In this document: positions 5,703-11,564 of the stretch, piece after piece
How the letters are laid out: every line of letters starts with the position of its first letter
Numbering within the stretch: position 1 is the stretch's first letter
From: an archaeon
GTDB taxonomy: Archaea > Nanobdellota > Nanobdellia > Pacearchaeales > GW2011-AR1
DNA: 13,673 nucleotides
Direction of reading: 5' to 3'
NCBI GenBank assembly: GCA_027318675.1
Contig: DAHVOT010000018.1
Span: 1 to 13,673 of the forward strand
Translations under genes and position numbers: made by a program
The notes under the pieces: generated by a model
What the model was told of the DNA's origin: nothing
The model's input: only the letters and a program-made list of their open reading frames with translations
Databases searched by the model: none

Positions 5703-6098
5703 TTATTTTTTAGCTCCAGATTTATATTCTTCAATAGCTTTTTTTAAAGCCTGAGAAGCCATAGCTGAACAGTGAATCTTAATATTAGGTAATCCTCCAA
5801 GAGCATCAACAATATCTTTATAATTTATTTTTTCAACTTCACTTAACTTTTTACCTTTTGCGAGCTTGGTAATCATAGAAGAAGTTGCAATTGCGGCAGC
5901 ACATCCAAATGTCTTAAATTTTATATCTGTTAAAATCTCTTCTCCTTTTTCATTTTTCTCAACTTTAATATACGCCCATAAAATATCGCCACATGTTGGA
6001 TTTCCAATTTTCCCAACACCGCTAGCATTCTTTATTTCTCCCATATTCTGCGGATTCATAAATTCTTTCAAAACTTTCTTATTGTATTTTAATGCCAT
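5703..6098 (-). CDS. iscU: Fe-S cluster assembly scaffold IscU/NifU N-terminal type
   Basis: A 131-aa scaffold protein on which Fe-S clusters are built from sulfur donated by cysteine desulfurase. All three ligand cysteines are present: C36 in NPTCGD with the conserved Asp38, C66 in FGCAAAIA, and C110 in IHCS. The usual LPPVK chaperone-recognition motif is replaced by GLPNIK (102-107). No HscA/HscB chaperones are in this window, so that site may be relaxed. The length is typical of stand-alone IscU. An AGGT-type ribosome site lies in the 10-nt gap after the Nudix gene. It sits in one operon with the desulfurase at 6988-8139 and immediately precedes the flavoprotein gene. Confidence 0.95.
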   Translation of the reverse strand: MALKYNKKVLKEFMNPQNMGEIKNASGVGKIGNPTCGDILWAYIKVEKNEKGEEILTDIKFKTFGCAAAIATSSMITKLAKGKKLSEVEKINYKDIVDALGGLPNIKIHCSAMASQALKKAIEEYKSGAKK

Positions 6099-6108
6099 TT
6101 TAAATTAC

Positions 6109-6561
6109 CTAAATTAATCTTTCTCCTTTCAAAATCTCTTTATGTGAATAAGCTAACTTCATATTTTTTATCTCAGAAGCTTTAAACCACTTAACTTCTT
6201 TTGTCTCATCTTTAGGTTTAACAATTCCCTTAGTTATTTTCCCATAAAATGGAATATCAACACTATGAAATCTAAACTCTTTTGTTGGAAAATTTTCATA
6301 GATATCTTTAGCCCTTTTAACAATTTTAATCTCTACTCCTAATTCTTCTTTAACTTCTCTCTTAGCAGTATCTTCTAATTTTTCTCCATATTCTGGCATT
6401 CCTCCAGGTAATCCCCAAAATCCAGGATAAGTATGCATATTCAAACTTCTTTTACCAAGTAAAATTTCTCCTTTAAAATTTTTAATTATAACAGGAACTC
6501 CAACATAAACATATTTCTGTTTAATTAACTTAAAAAATAAGTTAAGTACTGAATGACTCAT
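6109..6561 (-). CDS. Nudix hydrolase
   Basis: A 150-aa protein with a complete Nudix box at 54-76: G54-x5-E60-x7-R68-E69-V-x-E72-E73-x-G75-V76, preceded by FWGLPGG. The three Mg-binding glutamates are present, so hydrolysis of a nucleoside diphosphate linked to another group is expected; the substrate cannot be told. The N-terminal helix (1-17) precedes the first beta strand. The start overlaps the DUF1858 gene stop as ATGA, so translation is coupled within the Fe-S operon. Such an enzyme among cluster-assembly genes is unusual. It may clean up damaged nucleotides or cofactors (FAD, NADH) for the downstream flavoprotein, which is speculation. Confidence 0.93.
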   Translation of the reverse strand: MSHSVLNLFFKLIKQKYVYVGVPVIIKNFKGEILLGKRSLNMHTYPGFWGLPGGMPEYGEKLEDTAKREVKEELGVEIKIVKRAKDIYENFPTKEFRFHSVDIPFYGKITKGIVKPKDETKEVKWFKASEIKNMKLAYSHKEILKGERLI

Positions 6562-6800
6562 TTCTTTTTTACCTCTTTTTTATTTCTCTTTTCATCTTCT
6601 TTATTTAATCTTTCAATAAATCTATCAATTTCTTTATCATTCATTCCATGAGCTCTACATCCGTCTTCAACTGTCTCCATTTGAGCCATTGGACAGCCCA
6701 TACAACCCATTCCAGAAGAAAGAAGCATCCCTGCTAGCTCTGGTTTATGTGCAAGCAAAGCTTGCATATTCATATCTTTAGTAATTCTAAACTTTTTCAT
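6558..6800 (-). CDS. DUF1858 / hybrid-cluster-associated redox disulfide domain protein
   Basis: An 80-aa protein. Residues 4-54 match the small helical domain described as DUF1858 or hybrid cluster protein-associated redox disulfide domain: ITKDMNMQALLAHKPELAG, then a GMGCMGCPMA loop with C33-x2-C36, and C48 in EDGCRAHG. Family members are thought to work in thiol/disulfide or Fe-S chemistry, but the biochemical role is unknown. A lysine-rich tail follows (66-80). The ATG at 6800 is chosen because family members begin close to this motif. An ATG at 6830, preceded by GAAGAAGAAG and overlapping the acidic-protein stop, is an alternative giving 90 aa. Its place between desulfurase and scaffold genes suggests sulfur or electron relay. 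Confidence 0.88.
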   Translation of the reverse strand: MKKFRITKDMNMQALLAHKPELAGMLLSSGMGCMGCPMAQMETVEDGCRAHGMNDKEIDRFIERLNKEDEKRNKKEVKKK

Positions 6801-6819
6801 TTTATTTGATTTAAACAAT

Positions 6820-6957
6820 TTAATACTCATCTTCTTCTTCGTAAAAATCACTTTCTTCTTCTTTCAAATCAGCATCTTCTGCATCAAGTTCTTCTTCACA
6901 TTCTGCTTCATTCTTGACATCACAAGAGTGCTTTTCAAATCTGTTTTTCTTTGTCAT
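6820..6957 (-). CDS. Small acidic 45-aa protein within the Fe-S operon
   Basis: A short gene between nifS/iscS and the DUF1858 gene. The ATG is preceded by a strong GGAGG ribosome site 5 nt upstream, one of the best in the window, which supports real translation. Twenty of 45 residues are acidic, mainly in the C-terminal half, with a basic start (residues 3-9) and two cysteines, C12 and C20. No family was recognised. The composition resembles metal-binding or protein-binding acidic tails, so an iron-handling or scaffold-partner role is conceivable but unproven. It follows the desulfurase stop by 30 nt and precedes the DUF1858 gene by 19 nt, so it is co-transcribed. Confidence 0.7.
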   Translation of the reverse strand: MTKKNRFEKHSCDVKNEAECEEELDAEDADLKEEESDFYEEEDEY

Positions 6958-6987
6958 TTTTCCTCCATTATATTTAATTGAATTTAA

Positions 6988-8139
6988 CTATCTCATAAGA
7001 GGGCTAATACTTCTCAACTTCTTTACAACTTTAGTTATTTTCTCCAGGAAATAATCTACATCTTCCTCATTTGTATATTTGCTTATTGAGATTCTTAATG
7101 AACTATTAGACTGCAAAGGACCTAACCCAAGAGCTTTCAAAACATGGCTTGTCTGAAGTGTATTAGACATACATGCACTTCCTGTTGAAGTATAAATTCC
7201 TTCATTCTCTAAATATCCTCCAATAGCCTCTCCTTCAATATTATTAAATGAAATATTAACATTATTACATAATCTTTTATCTCCAGTAGGACCATTTAAT
7301 TTAACATCTTCTATTTTTAAAAGTCCATCAATTAATTTATCCCTTAAAAGAGTCATTTTCTTAATATCTTTCTCACTTGCAAATTCAACAGATTTTGCAA
7401 AACCAACTATACCCGGAATATTTTCAGTACCGCTTCTTAATTTCTTTTCATGTCCTCCGCCATGGGCAATAGGAGTTATTTTTATTCCATCTTTTACATA
7501 CAAAGCACCAACACCCTTAGGACCATAAATTTTATGTGCATTTAATGTAACTAAATCAAGATTTTGTTTTTCAACATTTATTGGAACTTTTGTAAAACTC
7601 TGGCAAGCATCAGTATGAAATAAAACTTTTTTCTCCTTGCATAATTTCCCTATTTCGTCTATATTTTGAATGGTTCCTATCTCATTGTTTCCATGAATAA
7701 CGCTCACAAGGAATGTTTTATCTGTTATTGCTTTCCTAATATCTTCTACATCCACAAAACCTTCTTTATCCACATCAAGATAAGTAATTTGCGCCCCCTG
7801 AGATTCAAGCCATTTACAAACATTCAAGATTGAATCATGTTCAATTTTAGTTGTAATAATATGATTTTTCTGAGGATAATTTGAAAAAAATAATCCTTTA
7901 AGAGCAAGATTATTCGCCTCAGTTCCTCCAGAAGTAAATATTATCTCCCCTATATTTGCTTTAATTGATTTTGCAATTATCTTCCTGCTTCTTTCAAGAG
8001 CTTCTTTAGCCTTTATCCCAACGTCGTGCTGGGAAGATGCATTTCCATAATTCTCAGCAAAATAAGGAATCATCTCTTTCACAACTTTCTCGTCAACTTT
8101 TGTTGTTGCTGCATTATCAAAGTATATTTCTTTTTTCAT
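6988..8139 (-). CDS. Cysteine desulfurase (NifS/IscS family)
   Basis: A 383-aa PLP enzyme that removes sulfur from cysteine to give alanine and a protein persulfide for Fe-S assembly. Visible landmarks are FDNAATT (7-13), TSGGTEANN (69-77), H101 in KIEHDS, HTDACQ (175-180, with D177 and Q180 at the cofactor), the PLP lysine K203 in NAHKIYGPKG, RSGTEN (236-241) and the catalytic C323 in STGSACMS. The length and active-site loop fit group I (NifS/IscS), not SufS. Its ATG overlaps the ArsR-gene stop as ATGA, so regulator and enzyme are translationally coupled. Whether the organism's usage is ISC-only cannot be told from this window. I leave the symbol blank because nifS and iscS cannot be separated here. 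Confidence 0.96.
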   Translation of the reverse strand: MKKEIYFDNAATTKVDEKVVKEMIPYFAENYGNASSQHDVGIKAKEALERSRKIIAKSIKANIGEIIFTSGGTEANNLALKGLFFSNYPQKNHIITTKIEHDSILNVCKWLESQGAQITYLDVDKEGFVDVEDIRKAITDKTFLVSVIHGNNEIGTIQNIDEIGKLCKEKKVLFHTDACQSFTKVPINVEKQNLDLVTLNAHKIYGPKGVGALYVKDGIKITPIAHGGGHEKKLRSGTENIPGIVGFAKSVEFASEKDIKKMTLLRDKLIDGLLKIEDVKLNGPTGDKRLCNNVNISFNNIEGEAIGGYLENEGIYTSTGSACMSNTLQTSHVLKALGLGPLQSNSSLRISISKYTNEEDVDYFLEKITKVVKKLRSISPLMR

Positions 8140-8465
8140 TTTTCACATCCCTTACACTCTTTACAATTACAAAATGATTTTGAATGTTCGTCAATCATTT
8201 TAAGTAAAGGGATAATTGTTTTTTTATTTAATGAATATATTCTTTCTTTGCCTTTCTTTTCTACATCTACAATATTGCACTTTCTTAATAAAGCCAATGC
8301 ATGAGAGATTTTACTCTGTTCAACTTTAAGTTCATAGGTCAAATCACTTACAGAACTTTCTTTTTCTTTTAAAGCAGATATTATTTTTATTTTCAATGGA
8401 TTTGCTAAATTCCTGAAAAATATATGGTAGGTTGAAAAATTGGAAGTTTTTGAAACTTTATTCAT
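8136..8465 (-). CDS. ArsR-family regulator with C-terminal Cys cluster, candidate Fe-S/metal sensor
   Basis: A 109-aa winged-helix protein of the ArsR/SmtB type. LANPLKIKIISAL (20-32) is the usual first helix, the recognition helix lies around EQSKISHALALLRKCNIV (49-66), and the wing is VEKKGKERIYSL (68-79). The classical helix-3 metal motif (CVC) is missing. Instead the last 11 residues carry C99-x-C101-x2-C104-x2-C107, plus C63 in the recognition region. Four closely spaced cysteines could bind iron, another thiophilic metal or an Fe-S cluster. It is the first gene of the Fe-S operon. A TATA box 25 nt upstream indicates a leaderless mRNA, and an inverted repeat between TATA and ATG indicates autorepression. 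A role like bacterial IscR or SufR is inference. Confidence 0.85.
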   Translation of the reverse strand: MNKVSKTSNFSTYHIFFRNLANPLKIKIISALKEKESSVSDLTYELKVEQSKISHALALLRKCNIVDVEKKGKERIYSLNKKTIIPLLKMIDEHSKSFCNCKECKGCEK

Positions 8466-8482
8466 ATGAAAGCTATTTCATA
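8451..8482. promoter_or_regulatory. Tandem ArsR-type operator sites
   Basis: The main site is TATGAAA-GCTA-TTTCATA (8465-8482), a 7-4-7 perfect inverted repeat lying between the TATA box and the start codon, where a bound dimer would block transcription. A second, weaker copy, TGAAACTTTATTCA (8451-8464), TGAA-N6-TTCA, lies immediately beside it over the first codons. The half-site spacing matches the known ArsR/SmtB operator style. Confidence 0.65.
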
Positions 8483-8485
8483 GAT

Positions 8486-8494
8486 GTTTATAAA
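8486..8494 (-). promoter_or_regulatory. TATA box of the Fe-S operon
   Basis: On the minus strand this reads TTTATAAAC, centred 25 nt before the ATG at 8465, so the mRNA should begin at or next to the start codon. No Shine-Dalgarno is present. Confidence 0.6.
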
Positions 8495-8504
8495 TGTTAT
8501 GGAT

Positions 8505-8699
8505 TTATCCTCTATCAGGAAATATATGCTTTCCTCTTAATTTGTAAAATATATCTCTTAGATGGATCTTATGATATTTGCTATATTCTTTACCTGGATT
8601 ATTTAACTCAACGGTTATACTAGAAGTATAATGCATTTTATCCAAAACTGAATTATCTAAAGAGATGTTTTCTTCTGAATCAACTTTCTCCTCTATCAT
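8505..8699 (-). CDS. Hypothetical 64-aa protein
   Basis: A short soluble protein with an acidic N-terminus (MIEEKVDSEE) and a basic C-terminal half (YHKIHLRDIFYKLRGKHIF). No family was recognised. The main support for a real gene is the TATA-like CTTTAAATAC at 8720-8729, centred 25 nt before the ATG, the same leaderless spacing as the neighbouring genes. Its stop lies just before the TATA box of the ArsR gene, so read-through into the Fe-S operon is possible. A competing plus-strand reading frame exists across this stretch, but it covers the ArsR promoter and start and has no promoter of its own. Confidence 0.55.
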   Translation of the reverse strand: MIEEKVDSEENISLDNSVLDKMHYTSSITVELNNPGKEYSKYHKIHLRDIFYKLRGKHIFPDRG

Positions 8700-8719
8700 T
8701 ATAATATGTCTGGTTAATT

Positions 8720-8729
8720 GTATTTAAAG
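8720..8729 (-). promoter_or_regulatory. TATA-like element for the 64-aa gene
   Basis: On the minus strand this reads CTTTAAATAC, 25 nt before the ATG at 8699. It lies just downstream of the tRNA gene end. Confidence 0.5.
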
Positions 8730-8746
8730 ATTATTATAAGAGAAAA

Positions 8747-8817
8747 TGGGCCTGGAGAGAATCGAACTCCCTTCTTCTGCTCTGGAGGCAGACATACTGC
8801 CAGTGTACTACAGACCC
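8747..8817 (-). tRNA. tRNA-Trp (CCA)
   Basis: A complete cloverleaf can be drawn: 7-bp acceptor stem GGGTCTG/CAGGCCC (one G-U pair), D arm GTAC/GTAT with loop ACTGGCA, anticodon stem TCTGC/GCAGA with loop CTCCAGA, a 4-nt variable loop, and T arm GGGAG/CTCTC with loop TTCGATT. The anticodon CCA reads UGG, tryptophan. The discriminator base is A, and the CCA tail is not encoded. There is no intron, although many archaeal tRNA-Trp genes have one. An AT-rich element at 8841-8850 is about 28 nt upstream, and a TTTT run directly follows the 3' end. Confidence 0.95.
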
Positions 8818-8868
8818 TTTAATAATCCAAGAAATACTTTATTTTTTAATCTTTCTAATGCAATAATC

Positions 8869-8878
8869 CTTATAAATC
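8869..8878 (+). promoter_or_regulatory. TATA-like element for the gene at 8897
   Basis: CTTATAAATC is centred about 24 nt before the ATG with no ribosome site between, consistent with a leaderless mRNA. Confidence 0.55.
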
Positions 8879-8896
8879 GCTCCAATATAAAATATC

Positions 8897-9223
8897 ATGC
8901 AAAAGGTATCAAATGACAAAGCAAGAGAGATATTAGAGAAAATTGGCTTATTAGAAACAACAAAACTTGAAAAATTAGCAAAATCTTTTAGTGGTGTAAA
9001 ATATGAAATAAACCAAGATAAACACAATCCAGATACTGGTTCTATAAACTTTATTTACTCTCCTCCTAGCCAATATAGAAAAAGAACAAGTAAAGAAATA
9101 GAAGGAATAGCAGAAAGAATTTATAACAAAAAAGATTATATTGTAATTTCAACAGAATGTGAAAATGGATTTGAAATAATAATCTGGGACAATTTTATAA
9201 CTAAAAGTTTTTCAGCTTTTTAA
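8897..9223 (+). CDS. Hypothetical 108-aa protein
   Basis: A soluble, mixed alpha/beta protein with a helical N-terminus (MQKVSNDKAREILEKIGLLE), a central segment SINFIYSPPSQYRKRTSKEIEGIAERIY (49-76) and strand-like ends (DYIVISTE and GFEIIIWDNF). No family or catalytic motif was recognised. It has its own TATA element and a probable leaderless transcript, and it diverges from the tRNA gene. Its last 23 bases overlap the 3' end of the convergent PIN gene, so the two transcripts are complementary at their ends. Confidence 0.7.
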   Translation: MQKVSNDKAREILEKIGLLETTKLEKLAKSFSGVKYEINQDKHNPDTGSINFIYSPPSQYRKRTSKEIEGIAERIYNKKDYIVISTECENGFEIIIWDNFITKSFSAF

Positions 9224-9899
9224 TCTCCTCAATTTCATCTGAAGAAATAGCACATCCTTTGGATTTTATAGCATAAAGAAGTGCATCCAATATAAAAATG
9301 CCATCTTTAAGTTCAACCAATCCTTTTCTCCATGCAACATAAATCAATTCTGCAGAACGTATAACCTGAAAGTTCTTGAAATACTCAAAATTCTGTTTAA
9401 CTAAAGAAATATTTGTATGTAATTTTCTTATAAGAAGCTCTCTTAAATTTTCAGGTTTTTCAATAAGCATTCTTGTTGTCCTTTCATCAATAACAATAAC
9501 ATTCTTTATTTTTTCTTTATTCAGCATTTCGCTGAGAGCAAGACAGGAAGCTTCTCCAAGATGAAGCAATCTTACAGGTTCTTTTGGACTCATAAAAAAA
9601 GAATTTGCAATATTCATTATCTCATTCGACTTATTTTCTATACTTTTATTATCAAGACCATAATCATCTGCAAGTTCTATAACTTTATCATCTAAAAGCT
9701 TCTTTGTTCTTAATGCTTCAAGTTCAAAATTTTTTATAGTTAAAGGTTTATCAATAACTTCTTTTTTAACTTGCTGAGTAATTAAAAAAACTCCATCAAA
9801 AATACCTTTAAGTCTTATTAATTCTTTATCTAACCCGTTCATAGAAATAGTTATCAAAGCTCCTGCGTCAAAGATTATTGCTTTTTTTATCTGTTTCAT
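9201..9899 (-). CDS. PIN-domain-like protein
   Basis: A 232-aa protein with a PIN nuclease pattern: IIFDAGALIT (8-17, D11), LHLGEASCLALSEML (112-126, E116) and VIVIDERTTRMLIEKP (134-149, D138). These acidic residues match the expected metal-binding set, so Mg-dependent RNase activity is likely. The C-terminal 70 residues (about 160-232) extend beyond the usual 130-150 aa VapC-like PIN length and are unassigned. There is no obvious antitoxin gene, so a toxin role is not supported. The start follows the GNAT stop by one base (TAAAATG), and the gene ends a four-gene operon. Its 3' end overlaps the convergent gene by 23 bp. Confidence 0.8.
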   Translation of the reverse strand: MKQIKKAIIFDAGALITISMNGLDKELIRLKGIFDGVFLITQQVKKEVIDKPLTIKNFELEALRTKKLLDDKVIELADDYGLDNKSIENKSNEIMNIANSFFMSPKEPVRLLHLGEASCLALSEMLNKEKIKNVIVIDERTTRMLIEKPENLRELLIRKLHTNISLVKQNFEYFKNFQVIRSAELIYVAWRKGLVELKDGIFILDALLYAIKSKGCAISSDEIEEIKKLKNF

Positions 9900-9900
9900 T

Positions 9901-10341
9901 TTAATATTCCAAATCCTTGTAAAAATAAATAAATTTATCTCCTTGTGAATATCCTCTTTTTGTAATAAAATCCCTCATATCTTTATTATCTTCTTTAACA
10001 ATCAAACCAATATACCCTTGTTTTCTGGATTTCTCCTCTAAATATTTTAACATCAAACTACCCACTCCTAACCCTTGATATTCTTTGGAAACAACAAAAA
10101 GATAAAGATAACAATATTCTTTCCAAAAATTTGCAATCATCACCCCAATTATTTTATTTTTAAATTTAGAAACAATTACAAAATTAACTTTTTGTTTTAT
10201 ATAATCTTTAACCTCATTTAAACTAAAAGTTTCATCTTTATATCCAACAAGATTATGTGAGCTTCCCAACAAGTTCAAAATATCCTTGGAATCTTTAAGT
10301 GAGGCCTTATTTATCTTAACACCATTTAAATTAAATTCCAT
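9901..10341 (-). CDS. GNAT-family N-acetyltransferase
   Basis: A 146-aa acetyltransferase of the GNAT fold. It uses acetyl-CoA to acetylate an amine, but the substrate cannot be inferred. Acetyl-CoA-binding motif A is LYLFVVSKEYQGLGVGSLMLKYL (79-101), with Q89-G-L-G-V-G94 as the pyrophosphate loop. The later part, including FITKRGY (125-131) and the final beta strand FIYFYKD, fits motif B. It starts one base after the stop of the small membrane protein gene and stops one base before the PIN gene, so all are probably translated from one mRNA. Confidence 0.92.
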   Translation of the reverse strand: MEFNLNGVKINKASLKDSKDILNLLGSSHNLVGYKDETFSLNEVKDYIKQKVNFVIVSKFKNKIIGVMIANFWKEYCYLYLFVVSKEYQGLGVGSLMLKYLEEKSRKQGYIGLIVKEDNKDMRDFITKRGYSQGDKFIYFYKDLEY

Positions 10342-10342
10342 T

Positions 10343-10615
10343 TTAATCTCTCAAATCTCTATATTTTGGTTTAGTTGAAAGTATTCTAACAATATAGGCA
10401 ACAGAAATACCTGCAAATATCAAAGACAAAGTAAGGGCAGGCCAGGACTCTGTAATAAATGTACTTGCTATTAAACCTAATGAACCAAATAAATTGATTA
10501 AGTGATAAAGTACATAATCAATTTTAAGTTTCTTTGTAAAATATAGAATGTATCCTAAGATAATAAAGAACGCTCCAATCCATCCCATTAAAGAAAACAT
10601 CATAATTTCTTCCAT
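10343..10615 (-). CDS. Small three-TM membrane protein, CBU_0592-like
   Basis: A 90-aa protein with three predicted membrane helices (about 7-27, 36-54 and 57-77) and a charged tail (KPKYRDLRD). The motif GWIGAFFIILGYILY with LYHLINLFGSLGLIAST resembles the CBU_0592 family of small membrane proteins of unknown function. Its ATG shares one base with the stop of the preceding HTH gene (TAATG), indicating translational coupling. It is the second gene of a four-gene operon. Confidence 0.78.
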   Translation of the reverse strand: MEEIMMFSLMGWIGAFFIILGYILYFTKKLKIDYVLYHLINLFGSLGLIASTFITESWPALTLSLIFAGISVAYIVRILSTKPKYRDLRD

Positions 10616-11175
10616 TATTCAAACATCTCCATTGCAAGTTTAATTCGTGATTTAGTTGTTTTAGTTCTATTCTCTGGAACATCTGGAATTCCTGTTTTAC
10701 CCGCATATTCTGCAAGTTCATACTGACTTATTCCCAAAAGACTTGCTGTCTGTTCCATTGAAATACCATGTTCATATATTCTAGAAGCCTTACTAATTTC
10801 TGCATCTCTAAGAACTTCCTTAACGTACTTTTTCAATTTACCAGAGAGATTTTCAACAGAACCCCTTATACTCTTAAAATCCTCTCTAAATCTTTGATAA
10901 TCTTTTTTTTCAATATCATCTATAGATTTATCAAGGTAAAGCAAAGTATTTCTATAAAATTTCTTCCAATCCGGAAGCTGTCTGTAATCTAATCTCTCCA
11001 TAATTTTGCTTAAAGAATAGACCATAACAGCCACAGCTATATTATCTGGATCCTGAGCTAAAGAAGCTGTATTTATTGTTTGATTGCTTAATCCTCTAAG
11101 ATTAAACGTGTCATTTTTTTCTAAAGCAGCTCTTGTCTCTTTCAAGATTCTCAGAACATTATCCGCCTCTTGCAT
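10615..11175 (-). CDS. Hypothetical protein with C-terminal helix-turn-helix
   Basis: A 186-aa all-helical protein. Residues 1-125 are predicted helices with no known motif, notably LRGLSNQTINTASLAQDPDNIAVAV at 26-50. Residues 130-160 have a helix-turn-helix look: KASRIYEHGISMEQTASLLGISQYELAEYAG, with the second helix at the GIS turn. The end is basic (RTKTTKSRIKLAM). It may bind DNA, but regulation of a target is not shown. A GGATGT ribosome site precedes the ATG by a few bases, and a TATA-like CTTTAAATAA lies about 65 nt upstream, giving a leader of about 40 nt, unlike the leaderless genes nearby. It is the first gene of the operon. Confidence 0.8.
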   Translation of the reverse strand: MQEADNVLRILKETRAALEKNDTFNLRGLSNQTINTASLAQDPDNIAVAVMVYSLSKIMERLDYRQLPDWKKFYRNTLLYLDKSIDDIEKKDYQRFREDFKSIRGSVENLSGKLKKYVKEVLRDAEISKASRIYEHGISMEQTASLLGISQYELAEYAGKTGIPDVPENRTKTTKSRIKLAMEMFE

Positions 11176-11209
11176 TTTACATCCTTATATTTTATCTCCT
11201 TTTTTAAAT

Positions 11210-11262
11210 TAAACTAAAAAAGAATAGAGAATAGATTATTTAAAGGTTAAGATTATTCTCTA
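11210..11262 (-). terminator. Hairpin plus T tract after the 93-aa gene
   Basis: On the minus strand TAGAGAATA (11262-11254) and TATTCTCTA (11233-11225) form a 9-bp perfect inverted repeat with a 20-nt loop, followed by TTCTTTTTTAG. The first arm overlaps the stop codon of the 93-aa gene. The loop also contains the TATA-like element of the next operon, so termination and re-initiation are packed together. Confidence 0.5.
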
Positions 11263-11534
11263 GTTCCAGGCCTTATTCTGTGTTCATACAAATATTTCAT
11301 AAGCTCAACAGAAAAATCTCTTGGATCAATATCCTTGAATTCATTGTGCTTCTTAATATAATGATTTATTTTCTTTAAAGTTTGAGTATAATCAACATTG
11401 CTTTTATAAGAATTAGGATATCTTCTTCTTATCACATCATAATAATATTCTGTACTTAGTTTAGTTAAATCTACAAGTAAATCTGCATTCTCCTTCTTCG
11501 ATACAAAGTCTTTTATTAATTGTGTTAGTTTCAT
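11253..11534 (-). CDS. Hypothetical 93-aa protein
   Basis: A small, soluble, helical and charged protein (MKLTQLIKDFVSKKENADLLVDL...). Tyrosines are common in the middle (TEYYYDVIRRRYPNSYKSNVDYTQ), and the tail ends RIRPGTRE. No family was recognised. A TATA-like CTTTAAATAAG at 11554-11564 is centred about 25 nt before the ATG, and there is no ribosome site, so it probably makes its own leaderless mRNA even though it follows the DUF3232-like gene by only 30 nt. A hairpin with a T tract follows the stop. Confidence 0.7.
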   Translation of the reverse strand: MKLTQLIKDFVSKKENADLLVDLTKLSTEYYYDVIRRRYPNSYKSNVDYTQTLKKINHYIKKHNEFKDIDPRDFSVELMKYLYEHRIRPGTRE

Positions 11535-11564
11535 TTTGCTAGTATTAATTATCCTTATTTAAAG

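Noticed and set aside
5364..5747. 127-aa plus-strand open frame inside the flavoprotein gene
   Set aside because: Antisense shadow of a gene with clear FAD and NAD(P) motifs.
8432..8623. 63-aa plus-strand open frame across the ArsR start and promoter
   Set aside because: It overlaps the Fe-S operon promoter, the operators and the 64-aa minus-strand gene, and lacks its own TATA element or ribosome site.
8615..8631. TTATACT-AGA-AGTATAA inverted repeat
   Set aside because: Lies inside the coding part of the 64-aa gene, far from any promoter; short AT-rich repeats of this size are expected by chance.
9201..10341. GNAT-PIN pair as a toxin-antitoxin system
   Set aside because: PIN toxins pair with small DNA-binding antitoxins placed upstream; the GNAT protein has no antitoxin features, and the PIN protein is longer than VapC toxins.
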